A stretch of 64,000 bases of DNA, from contig JAQJVL010000514.1 of NCBI GenBank assembly GCA_035578905.1, positions 248,001-312,000 of the forward strand, in the 5' to 3' direction. Positions 24,052 through 33,805 of the stretch are shown here, one piece after another. Made by a program: the position numbers and the translations under genes. Source of the stretch: Stictocephala bisonia (lineage: Eukaryota; Arthropoda; Insecta; Hemiptera; Membracidae). Under the pieces are notes generated by a model. It did no database searches. It was not told the DNA's origin and saw only the letters and a program-made list of their open reading frames with translations. Each line of letters begins with the position of its first letter. Position 1 is the first letter of the stretch.

Positions 24052-25590
24052 TATGTATATTATAAAGGATAAATATTTTCAAAGACAAGTTTTAATTTTA
24101 CTATTTAACAACATTATGCTGTCTGTGAAAAAACAGGAAAGAACGTTTTACAAGAACGAAATAACATTTGATAAATATTTGGTTTGTTGATAAATGTATG
24201 AATTTGTTTGAATAGGTTATTGATTGAGTATTTATTCAGGCCGTTTCCAGTGTGTTTTGAGAGACGTAAACGCTCAAAGTGTTTGCCTACCGGTGATGGA
24301 TAGGCAGAAAGCCCAACTAAAAACCCTTTAGATTAGAGCCCTAATTAATTTCCAACTTGTCAGAAACCGAACTCCCCGGAGTTGAATGACAAATTCCAGT
24401 TTATCTCTGGTTAGAAGAGCACATGCAACTTTTCATCGCCTAAAAAACATCTTGAGAGATGGGTGATCAATTTAAGAATGGGGAAAAAATAGATACAGAT
24501 TGACAGTCAAGTCAATGAGCAATGCTTTGTTGCCATTATTCACTGATAAATTATATTAAATTATATTCATAATGGTTATTAATTTCAAAACTCATCACTT
24601 AATTTTAATAATTAATTCAAATAAATGTATTTGTACAAGCATAAATTTTATTATATAGCGTTCTTTATAGCTGACAGATAACATACGGCAGACTCTCTGT
24701 CATATGTAAAAAAAGTTAAGAATGATAAATATTACTGATTACATTTAACAATTATACATTTCCACCTGAAACAATTTACTGTGAATAAACAATATGTCAT
24801 AACTTCTAATTAGATAAGGTTTTTCCTGTATCCAACCATCCGAAACAGCCACACAGTTTTTGTAAATCATAAATGAACATAATTAAGTCATCTCCGATTA
24901 AGGTTATGTTTGACACTAACTGTATATTTCTATTCACTGATTGTTTGCTCATTGTCCGTGCACGTCTTAGTCTTTCATTTATGAAAACTTTAAAGGATTT
25001 TAATGATTTATAAACATTTAACGTAGAAAAAATTAAGCCTATGTCGAAAAAAATAAACACAAAAAATTGTTTTTAGGACTGCAAATTCTGTTATAGAAAG
25101 AAGAAATTCCAACAATGAGTCGTAAGAATGTATTGAATGCCTTCAAGATTTTCTCCGATTTTATTGTTCATTGAACTATCGTTGTACCAGGCTGGTTTCG
25201 CTGGTACCTCTTTTTATTTCTTTTATGAGATTTAAAAACAGACCGTGACAAAGATGAATAACTGATAATTGTTTGATACATGCAAATGTTTTAATTTATT
25301 TCAGGGGCGAACATAGTTACATCTATTTACAGTTCAAATTTCGACATTTTAAAACACTCCTGAGTGGGTTAACACGATCAAGTTAGTGAATGACTGAGTA
25401 CATATCCCAATCAAGTTCTATATTAAAGTGAGAAGAAATATTAAAACGGGTGTTTAGAAATTTTCTGAATTAGCGTTACGCTTTTTTTGTATCATGTTTG
25501 TTTGTATGAGGTTGAAAACGTATCCAGCTAATTACACTATCGTCAAAGAGAGCTAAAAAAAATTAAGTTACTGATTAGTAAATATAAGAA
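24052..25590. other. AT-rich intergenic sequence
   Basis: No gene recognised. The 84-codon minus frame at 24806-25060 has no recognisable domain. Confidence 0.4.
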
Positions 25591-25591
25591 C

Positions 25592-25845
25592 ATAAATAAA
25601 ACGTACAATATTCATTGGCGCTTTAGAGGACATAACCTCAAACGTGACTAGACCGCACTGAAAATAGAACGCCAACAACTCCTAAATGATTATTTATTCA
25701 CACAGTCCGCCGCCGGCTTGCTTACACACACAGAGACCCAGAATGTTTTCTGCTTACCATACAGTGCACACATTACACAGAGATGTGTTTGTAACTGGGT
25801 AGAAACGATTTTGTTTCCACGTCGTGTATTCTAAATGCCAACATT
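25592..25845 (-). repeat. Dispersed repeat family E, minus copy
   Basis: The reverse complement matches 19.5-19.7 kb closely over most of its length. It carries extra sequence of about 35-40 bp (around 25,735-25,775) that the plus copy lacks, so the plus copy has a deletion or this one an insertion. Confidence 0.75.
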
Positions 25846-26624
25846 TTTATTTTAATTATGTTGGTCAGTTTTTTTAATTTATACGTTTTTTTTTTTTGAG
25901 TGTCCAAGATTTAACAGTCTTCCTTATGTAGGCCTATTTACTATCCAAGTCCGTTCTCCTTGCCGACCCCGTAGATTAAGGGTTGAACTTGCTTTAAAGC
26001 ACCTTGGAGCACCACTAAATCCCACTGTGTTATTTTAAAGTTGTGCAATTTAAAGTTCTGTAGAAAGTTACATTTTGCAATTTACCGCGGTTTTGATATT
26101 ATATCATGGATCAGAAATAGGGGCTGGATTGTTACGCCATCTTCGATCTATTCTCCATATGATCAGTGTTAGACGGATAAGCCAATAGCTTACGTTTTTC
26201 TATAAATTTATGTTTGATAAGTTATGTTGTTGCTATTGTAATGGAGATCTTGTAATATTGTAACAGAGACATGAAAACAAAAGAAAACTGAAAATAAGTT
26301 TATCAACACTAAGCATTATTAAAGAAATGTTCAAAATTTAAATTATGAAAATCGGCCAGTTAGCAAATTCTATATGGGCTTATAGGACAAATAATGGAGA
26401 TATGTTTTTGCTTGATTTAAGAAAATTTAACATTGGTCTTGAAGAGAAATAGATTTGTTCTGAACGAAAACTAGGCCTCTTAATAAACAGATAGATAAAA
26501 TATTAATTATTTGTTTATTTATTTAAGCGAGTCTTTGAACAGTGCCAAATTAAAATGTTACTGAAAATGATAAATTAAGTTATGGAATTTACTTTTCCAG
26601 TTTAAATACAATATAGATTTGTGG
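25846..26624. other. AT-rich intergenic sequence
   Basis: No gene recognised. Confidence 0.4.
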
Positions 26625-26625
26625 A

Positions 26626-26695
26626 GTGCCGGTGGCCGAGAGATTTAAGGCGTCAGGACCTTCTGCGTGACTATCAGAGTTAGAGAAGGTCTCTG
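26626..26695 (+). pseudogene. tRNA-like fragment, probable SINE head
   Basis: GCCGGTGGCCGAGAGATTTA then AGGCGTC resembles the 5' half of a long-variable-arm tRNA (Leu or Ser type) with an A box. A variable-arm-like hairpin follows (AGAG...GGTCTCT). The B box and 3' half are missing, so it cannot be a functional tRNA. Confidence 0.5.
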
Positions 26696-26867
26696 AATAA
26701 TTGATCTGCAAAGCTCAATAGTCTATGGAGAATGGGCAGAAAAAATATTATTTTTTAACATGCCAATAACAATATACAACTTTTTTAACAAACCAGATGG
26801 TATTTTATTCTGAAGTGACCGATTATTCTTTATGTACCTTAGGAACATAACTAAAAATTTTATAGTA

Positions 26868-27330
26868 TCGGGGTGGGAAAAACATGTGGAAAAGGTTTTA
26901 AACTGTTGTATGACTTCACTTGTAAAAGTGAAATCTTGTACATGATCATGGTTACAAAGAACACACTTTTTGACGTTAGCGACATTTCGTATTTTCAGGA
27001 GGACGGACCACGAGGAGTTAAACAAAAAATCTTCAATGTAAGCCTAGGTCGAGTTTGGTATTAAATGAAAGGGCTATTCAATAGAAATTAATTGCCGCAA
27101 ATCGGACTTCGAAAGGTTTATCCTTTATAGAGTAGCCGTCATTTGAATTTCAAAGTAACTAATTTTAAAATTTTCATCTCTCTGCTGTTTAACGGTTTTA
27201 AGTAAATTATTCTGATCAAAAATTATACTTTATGGAACAGAATTATTTTTAAAAATTTACTTATCAAATTATCTATGGAAACAAATGACGTTGTTGTGAA
27301 CGCGTTTCCATATTGTTTTCCATCCTGTTT
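26868..27330. mobile_element. TA-flanked MITE, copy 2 (decayed)
   Basis: Same family as 23.65 kb. Shared interior: TATGACTTCACTTGTAAAAG, CCACGAGGAGTTAAAC, CGGACTTCGAAAGGTTTATC and AAGTAAATTATTCTGATCAA. The right terminus reads CGCGTTTCCATATTGTTTTC then CATCCTGT. The left terminus (CGGGGTGGGAAAAACATGTG) is diverged. It is about 60 bp longer than copy 1, largely through an extra segment near 27,135-27,190. Confidence 0.7.
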
Positions 27331-27424
27331 AGTCTACATTAATATACTGTACTCACAAGTATACCAATGTAACCCATGCAATAATGCATTAGTATGCACA
27401 TAGTTAACGGTCCCGAAGTCTGCG

Positions 27425-27550
27425 TGTACAACAGACGGTAGAACGGAACTTGTATTAAAACTTGCAGCTTACTTGTGTCGGTTTAACTGCGGGAGACTAA
27501 CTTTACCGCCTCCCTTCAAATAGGATTACAACTTTGTTGACGGTTTTTGA
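27425..27550 (+). repeat. Dispersed repeat family D, copy 3
   Basis: CTTGTATTAAAACTTGCAGC, CAAATAGGATTACAACTTTG and neighbouring text match the copies at 15.9 and 22.4 kb, with an internal deletion in the AACACGCTTTGC part. Confidence 0.55.
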
Positions 27551-27823
27551 GTCGTGGAAAGCGAATACGGCAATATTCCTTACACATACAAGGCAGTCTT
27601 AGCACGCATACGTAACTCACTCAACAATGTATTTTCTTATATGAACATAATCAGCTTGTTTAAAAAAATCGTAACCAGTATGAAACTACTACGTAGTTTA
27701 GTGTACTATTTTTATCAGTTTTTATTAATACAGTTATTTATTTTCTATGAAAACGATGGTTGACGAAAATTTTGTAAACGTTTGTCACGGGTTAACTGTA
27801 CACGGCATATAATGTAAAAATGG

Positions 27824-27885
27824 AAGAAGGGCTGTAGCTGGTGGCTTGCTTGGATTCGATTCCCGGCGTGATCATTATGTTGTCG
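27824..27885 (+). mobile_element. Truncated tRNA-derived head
   Basis: GGGCTGTAGCTGGTGGC (A-box-like) followed by GGATTCGATTCCCGGCG (strong B-box match). The spacing is too short for an intact tRNA. Likely a decayed SINE head. Confidence 0.4.
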
Positions 27886-28054
27886 CCCCTGTGCCACCCC
27901 TGTGGTCGCCATGTCACGTTCAAACCCAGGTCAAACGAGTCTACAAGACGAAAGTGTGATTGTCTCTGCAAGCGAAGACAACTGTCTTAATTGCGAATCT
28001 CCCTCTTTAACAGTCCTACGTTAGTATTATCATTGATTATATAAACCTACAATA

Positions 28055-28245
28055 GATAAACCATCTAATAGGAATATTTGTGGCAGTAATTTTGTTAGTT
28101 TGTGTGGCCCGCAACCACAGCTGGTTTAAACTGCATTACATTTACACGGGACTACACTAGCGCTCCACAATGGACCACAAAAACAGCTGATATTTTGAAA
28201 CTCAAAATTTAACATTGGATGGGAAATCTATTTGTGAATAAAATC
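28055..28245 (+). repeat. Dispersed repeat family C, copy 3
   Basis: Matches 20.4 kb through AGCGCTCCACAATGGACCAC and AACATTGGATGGGAAAT, and 10.2 kb through CTGGTTTAAACTGCATTACA. Confidence 0.75.
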
Positions 28246-29540
28246 AATGGTATTATTATACGACTTAACTTTAAATGGTATTTACAAATCAATAATATTA
28301 TTTATAAATTGAAATACCAATTATATGAACTCTATAAATTACAAAAAGTATTAACCAAAAAAAAACAACAAATTGATACAGATATATTAGAGTCTTTTTC
28401 GAAGTATTGAAGTTTATGGTATAATTGGATGGGGAGGGGGAGGGACATATACATATCTCAAACCATTAAGTACACTGCAAGGTATAATAAACAACATTAT
28501 TGTAATTGAAGAACATTGAAATATTAATGAAGAATTTGTATTAAAATCCATTATTTATAGTTATAAAAACTTAAAAATATAATACCTACATAATTCACAC
28601 GATATAGAAGTCTACAGTTACCATTGAACTATTACAAATCGGGCAACGAACAAATAAACACCAGGCCATAACATTTTCAACTTACTACCAACAAAAAAAC
28701 ACCCTTAAAAAATAATCACAAGTCAGTACAAAAAATAAATAAATAAATAAATAAAAGAACAAATTAAAATGTTCAGAATTATTCAATTTTAATATTACTT
28801 ATTTTAATTATATATTTTAAATAAAATATTAATCTCTTAGCTTCTTATAAGATTGTATAATTCTAACCATGATTTATTGGGGTGATACATTTTTACGATC
28901 ATTGCCTATTTATGTATTCTTTTAGATTTGTTATAGTGTTTTGTTTCTACATTCTTACAATATTTATCAGCATTTTATAAGTTGTTATATTGTTATATGT
29001 TAATTTTTATAATTTATAGCTGAGGTCATTTGTATATTAATATTTGATATTAATATTTTTCACGCTTTAATGGTTGACTTTGTGGTCAAAAATTCACACT
29101 AATTGTTATTACAAAAGTTAAGATGTTTTTTTAATGTTAGTTTTATACAATTTTTCAATTATTGTTCTATTGCATTACTATTATAATTTGTTTGTAAAAT
29201 TTAATATATAAAAGATTTTCATATTAAATTCAAAGAAGTTTCACAATGTACTATTTAATAATTAAATACTTGAATGAAATTGTTAGCATTGTCATAATAA
29301 CAAATTGAATTCAACTAAATAAAACCCGCTTACGAAATGAAATCCAGCAATTGTTTTCAGTCGTACTTCTGTCTGCTTTGTCTCGACACTTAAGCTTCTT
29401 AAGGGGATAAACTTGTTGCCGAATAGACAATACAATGTTACAACTTTTATAAAATACTTAACACACAAACATTCTACGATGTTTCGTTCTAAGTGAAGAA
29501 AGACGAGACCTTTCTTCCATATATAGTATATAGCAACTCT
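28246..29540. other. AT-rich intergenic sequence
   Basis: No gene seen. Contains a short AAAT microsatellite near 28,735-28,755. Confidence 0.4.
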
Positions 29541-29544
29541 AAAA

Positions 29545-29792
29545 AAGTTAACAAGTTAAAGACCGTCTTATTCTACCAGGCGAAGTTCGGGATAAGAAGC
29601 CCTCTCTAACACTTTACCTGGGGACCTGAGGGTGACTTCCGAGCCATAACAAGTGACCGGGCAGGTGGGCTGTGTGCAAGGACGGGATCGCTCAGACGGT
29701 CACCCATCCAAGGAACAGCCACGCTCGATGTTGCTTGACTCCGTTGTCTTGCGATAATGTCGGAACCCTCCGGTTAAGGCCACTGGCAAACT
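29545..29792 (-). mobile_element. 5S rRNA-derived SINE (SINE3-like)
   Basis: On the minus strand the first 110 bp resemble 5S rRNA. CAAGCAACATCGAGCG (29723-29740 region) corresponds to box A, and CTTGGATGGGTGACCG (about 29697-29713) to box C of the internal control region. A non-5S body follows, ending GGGCTTCTTATCCCGAACTT then CGCCTGGTAGAATAAGAC. The 5' end is diverged from 5S (GCCAGTGGCCTTAACC). A 5S head joined to an unrelated 3' body is the definition of a SINE3-type element; I infer that class. Confidence 0.65.
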
Positions 29793-30465
29793 ATAAGATG
29801 TAGATTATTACATTTCGTGACTGTTCTCAAGTGCTAGATATAGACACTAAACCATAAATCTGAAAGCACGCAAAGACAAAAATGAACATTATAATATTAG
29901 TACATACCTTAGGTTTAGTGCATATTATATTATATAACTTATAACTTACCATGTATGTCTCACAACACTACAATGACTAGATGTTGAGTCAAAATTTACA
30001 CAGTTATCGATTTCGTCCATCTATGTGGACATCTTCGGACTGACTGAAGCTTGATCATGATTGTTGTTTGTTATTGATTTTTTTTTTTTTTGACATGAAA
30101 ACATGCATATTATATTACTAACAAATTACTACAAACAATGTTCTTACATTTTATTATATTTAAGTTAATAATATAAAGCTGATATTAACCCGATGAAACC
30201 AACCGGCTGAACCATAAAGAGGAACACATCTGAACACTTATGATAAATGTTTAATTTTTGTATACAGTGCCTTTTAAATTTAAAAAACTTTCAGGTCAAA
30301 AAGAATTTATTTATTTTTCAAATACAATAGAAAAATAATATCTTTGGAAATAAAATCAAGCAACTGTCGACTCGCTGCCAAATTAAAATCCTTGCAAATT
30401 TACTTGAAGGTTGTAGTTCTTTTCATTTGAAGTTTGTGTTTCTTTTTGATAGAAGGTAGGGTTTC
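29793..30465. other. AT-rich intergenic sequence
   Basis: No gene recognised; T-run near 30,080. Confidence 0.4.
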
Positions 30466-30467
30466 AT

Positions 30468-30630
30468 TAGGGATGACAACGATATATCGATCTATCGATA
30501 AATATGTTCGATATATAGGTTATCCAGTATATCGATATTGTTCTTTCGATGTTATCGTTAGATCGATTTTTGATTTGAGATATATCGATTATTCGATTTA
30601 TCGATACGGTGAAAGTATTTGCCATCTCTA
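30468..30630. mobile_element. ATCGAT-rich MITE-like element
   Basis: Starts TAGGGATGACAACGATATAT and ends with the reverse complement of TAGAGATGGCAAATAC, a short imperfect terminal inverted repeat. The interior has a very dense run of ATCGA-containing words, including TATCGATA-type sites. TAGGGATG-type termini occur in small hAT-like elements. No clear 8-bp duplication is seen. Confidence 0.45.
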
Positions 30631-30639
30631 TTTATAATA

Positions 30640-31675
30640 AATAATTAAACACCCTATGTGACACAGTTACTAAAACGTACTTTAATGTAAAGTATATCTG
30701 AAATTTTATATAAAATACTTTTGATAATAACTCTTAGCCGTATGGAGCCACAAAGGGGATCAACTACCCCAGTACTTACTTATATACTTACATCTTTCCC
30801 CTGTGCAGTCCGCTAATTGGGTGCAGTGCCCTTATTTTACCTGAGGACAATAATTCTTTATTTTACTCTGGTCACCCTCCATCAGTGTATTAAAAGGATA
30901 TTCATTTCATTAAATTTAGTTGAACGCCCCTTCTTGGACCCCCTCATATCCTCCCCAAGACTCTATGACAATTTTTGAGAAATTGACAACCAGATTTTCA
31001 TCTTTTTGGGGAAAAATCCATGGAAATTGGTTAAATATTATAAAAATATTTGTAAAAAAGTTAATTTATTATTATTTAAAATTTAAAAAAAATTATATTT
31101 AACCACTGTTGCTGGATTTTTAAAATGATTTAACTAATACTGTATGTATAAAATAATATTTACGAGCCAAACCATTAAAAAATATGCACTTTTTATTTTT
31201 TACTACTTTTACTGAAATTTCCTAACTAGGGTCGGTAACAAATACCAAAAGCATTTTAAAGGAACTAACAAATAAAATGTTCAACTCTACGAAAAATTAA
31301 TTGTTTTAATAATTTATCCGTTCTTTTAACTACAAATATGTTATCCAATGTAAACTATAAGACTTTGTTGTACAGAGTGGAAAAAATCGAATTAGTTTAC
31401 AACAACCTACGTAATTTTACAATTTTAAATTTCATAATAATTTTGAGTGAAAAGTTTCAACGTATAAAGACTGAATCATTAAACTAGTTTACGATTGGTT
31501 GAGTACTTAGCTGACCATAAAAGTTGTGAACTCAACCTAGCGGTCATTACATCAGCATTTAAATGGTAATGGTAGAGCTTGATAAAGTCGTGGTCATTCT
31601 GAAAGTAGAAACTACTTGCAAAAAACTTATTTTATACACTATTCAGGGAGAGAGTAAAGTTCCTGGCGTGACGTA
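30640..31675. other. AT-rich intergenic sequence
   Basis: No gene recognised. Degenerate AT-rich text with short frames only. Confidence 0.4.
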
Positions 31676-31679
31676 GGCG

Positions 31680-32024
31680 CTAAGATGATTCACAGGCGTT
31701 CCCGAGTTGTTGTAGTGATGAACTGTCCTTTCTGCCTGACTGACTGCCGACTGGGGATGCCAATGAATCAGTCTTGACGTAAATCAATGGCTTACGTGGA
31801 CACCCTCTTTTTATTGCCCGACGCCCTTGTTTTAGCGGCAGTCTAGGCGGAGCCTCACTCTCAACTTTCGACGAACACTGGTGTCTACGGGATGACAGAT
31901 GTGTCGGGGTGTCAAATTGCGGCAGGAGGCCATTAATGCGATGGGGCCAAATTACCCGGTCCACCTGGGACGGCGGCGAACTGCCAACACTAGACAGTTG
32001 ATGATCTGCCAACTCTCGATTTTA
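31680..32024 (-). other. GC-rich patch with an uncharacterised open frame
   Basis: A minus-strand open stretch of about 114 codons in DNA clearly richer in GC than its surroundings. It has no ATG; the frame simply opens after a stop. The translation is rich in S, P, R and K and contains a basic KRGCPRKP patch that loosely recalls an AT hook. I recognise no family. It could be the decayed C-terminal end of a transposon polyprotein or an exon. Confidence 0.2.
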
Positions 32025-32099
32025 ATAAGATTTTTCATAATTTACACAGGGCGTTGACACGGTCTGCAACCAGAAGTAGCCTACGGACCTCTGGACTTG

Positions 32100-32375
32100 T
32101 GGAAAGGTAGCTTAGCTTAGTTGGTTAAAGCCAGCCTCATAAGCTAAAGGTTCTCAGTTCGATCCCAATCAGAGTCATAACAAATTGTGAAAGGTGTAAG
32201 CTGATAATCACAGGCTGTTAATTTGTCATTGGACTATTAATTAAAGACACTTTCTAAGGAATAGTCGGCTTTAGTTTGTAAAAATTCTACATTCGCTCGC
32301 CTACACTCATCACACTCATTCGAAATCAGTAGTCACCTATATAGGCCTACGATCGGCGTCTTAAGAAGAAATAAA
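32100..32375 (+). mobile_element. tRNA-derived SINE, copy 2 (best head)
   Basis: The head contains TAGCTTAGTTGG, an exact fit to the Pol III A-box pattern, and AGTTCGATCCC as the B box. The body reads GCTGATAATCACAGGCTG, GGACTATTAATTAA and GGAATAGTCGGCTTTAG. The 3' end reads CTACACTCATCACACTCATT and CGATCGGCGTCTTAAGAAG. The copy at 12.2 kb shares almost the entire length. Confidence 0.8.
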
Positions 32376-32852
32376 AAAAATATTTGTTACATTAATGCAG
32401 ATAATTTACAACGCCAGTGTCAATCCGAACATATAGCAAACACTCAAGATTGTGTTACAGAACGTACGAACTATACGTGAAACTAATAACACCTATCTAC
32501 CTTGGTTTTATCTACTCAAACTACCCACGAACGGTACTACTCCCCCGTCAGCCACCCTCAGATACTACACACATACTTCTTATCAGCTTTTAACTTATTC
32601 CTTTATAGGTCTGTAATTCTAAATGTTTGTAAGGAGACACGACTTTTCGATTAAGTAATTCTCGATTTACAAGCATATTTTTGTTTAAAGTTCTTTGAAC
32701 TAGTGTAATGTGAACATCAGATGTCTAGTTTTTATTGAAATGCAAGTTAAAGGTGGGTGAGGGAGGGGGAGAATTGCATGGTAATTCCACCGTTACCTAG
32801 TTAGGAGAACTTTAGGAGTACCTTCTGTATTTATTGTATCTGCTGAAAAATC

Positions 32853-33218
32853 GTGTTGTTTTTTTCAAACCTTGAAGTGTTAGAAATTTCCCAAAAATCA
32901 ACATTACTTTACACTGCAACCCTAACAAGTAACTGTTTACAACAGTTAATTCCCATTTCGAAAAAATCACAATATTTCAACCACGTACTTAAGAAATCAA
33001 CTATGTACAAACTACTACAAGATTATGTAAAAAGAACTACTCGCAGCTCAGTGTTTACACATACTGAACAGCCACGTGAAAATATAGAAAAAGCTGTTTT
33101 ACAATTTCAGCAAAAGCAAATTGACCCAGTTGAGGAACTAAAAGTTAACCTAACCTGGCGGAAACAGCACACTATTCGTCATTTAGTTGTATGTGGGTCA
33201 TACCACGGCCAAAACTAA
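32853..33218 (+). other. Uncharacterised open frame, 121 codons
   Basis: This is the longest frame outside repeats and the LTR element. It opens with GTG; the first ATG is codon 51, giving a possible 71-residue product beginning MYKLLQDYVKR. The composition is ordinary and hydrophilic. A T-rich tract ending in AG lies near its start (32856-32876) and could be a 3' splice site, so it may be an exon. I recognise no domain and cannot assign a function. Chance or a transposon remnant is equally possible. Confidence 0.15.
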
Positions 33219-33805
33219 CGAACATCCCGTGATCTATGATATTGGGGATGATTTTATGTCCGAGAGTCAAGTAGTCTTTATTTCAATGGTGCGTATTGTC
33301 ATGGAGGTTAGCACAACACACACTTAAAATATGTTTTTGACATTTATAATACACAAAAACGTATAGTTTGATCCACAGCCGATGCAAGAAGGCTACTTGA
33401 ATAAATTATTAACCGTATAAACTGACTAAGTGAAAATAAAGTGAATAAAAATCAAAATCAATCACCGGTACACGTGGAATAGTGAATTATTTCACTAATG
33501 CAATAAAAGTATAAATTTCACTTTTTTTTATTCTTTTTTTTTATGATTTTTTTTATATAACCTACGGTACTTGTATGAAACAATTCATACGATGAAAAGT
33601 ATCGTGTAGAAGTATATATGTATTCTTAACTTGTTATTTCTCATTGCCAAAGACTTTTGCACATTAATGACCATTACAATTCAACCAATAATGTAACTAA
33701 GTAGATACAAAATTAAGGGATGTAAAACCTTTTAGAGCACTCATATCCCCCGTTTTTATAAAGCCAAAGGATGCTTTAAAATGTTATTACTGAATATCCC
33801 TGTCA
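33219..33805. other. AT-rich intergenic sequence
   Basis: No gene recognised; T-runs near 33,520-33,555. Confidence 0.4.

Noticed and set aside
26626..26695. Functional tRNA gene (Leu or Ser type)
   Set aside because: Only the 5' half is tRNA-like; the B box, T arm and acceptor partner are missing.
29640..29792. Genuine 5S rRNA gene
   Set aside because: Only the internal control region resembles 5S; the 5' end is diverged and a non-5S body follows, as in a SINE.
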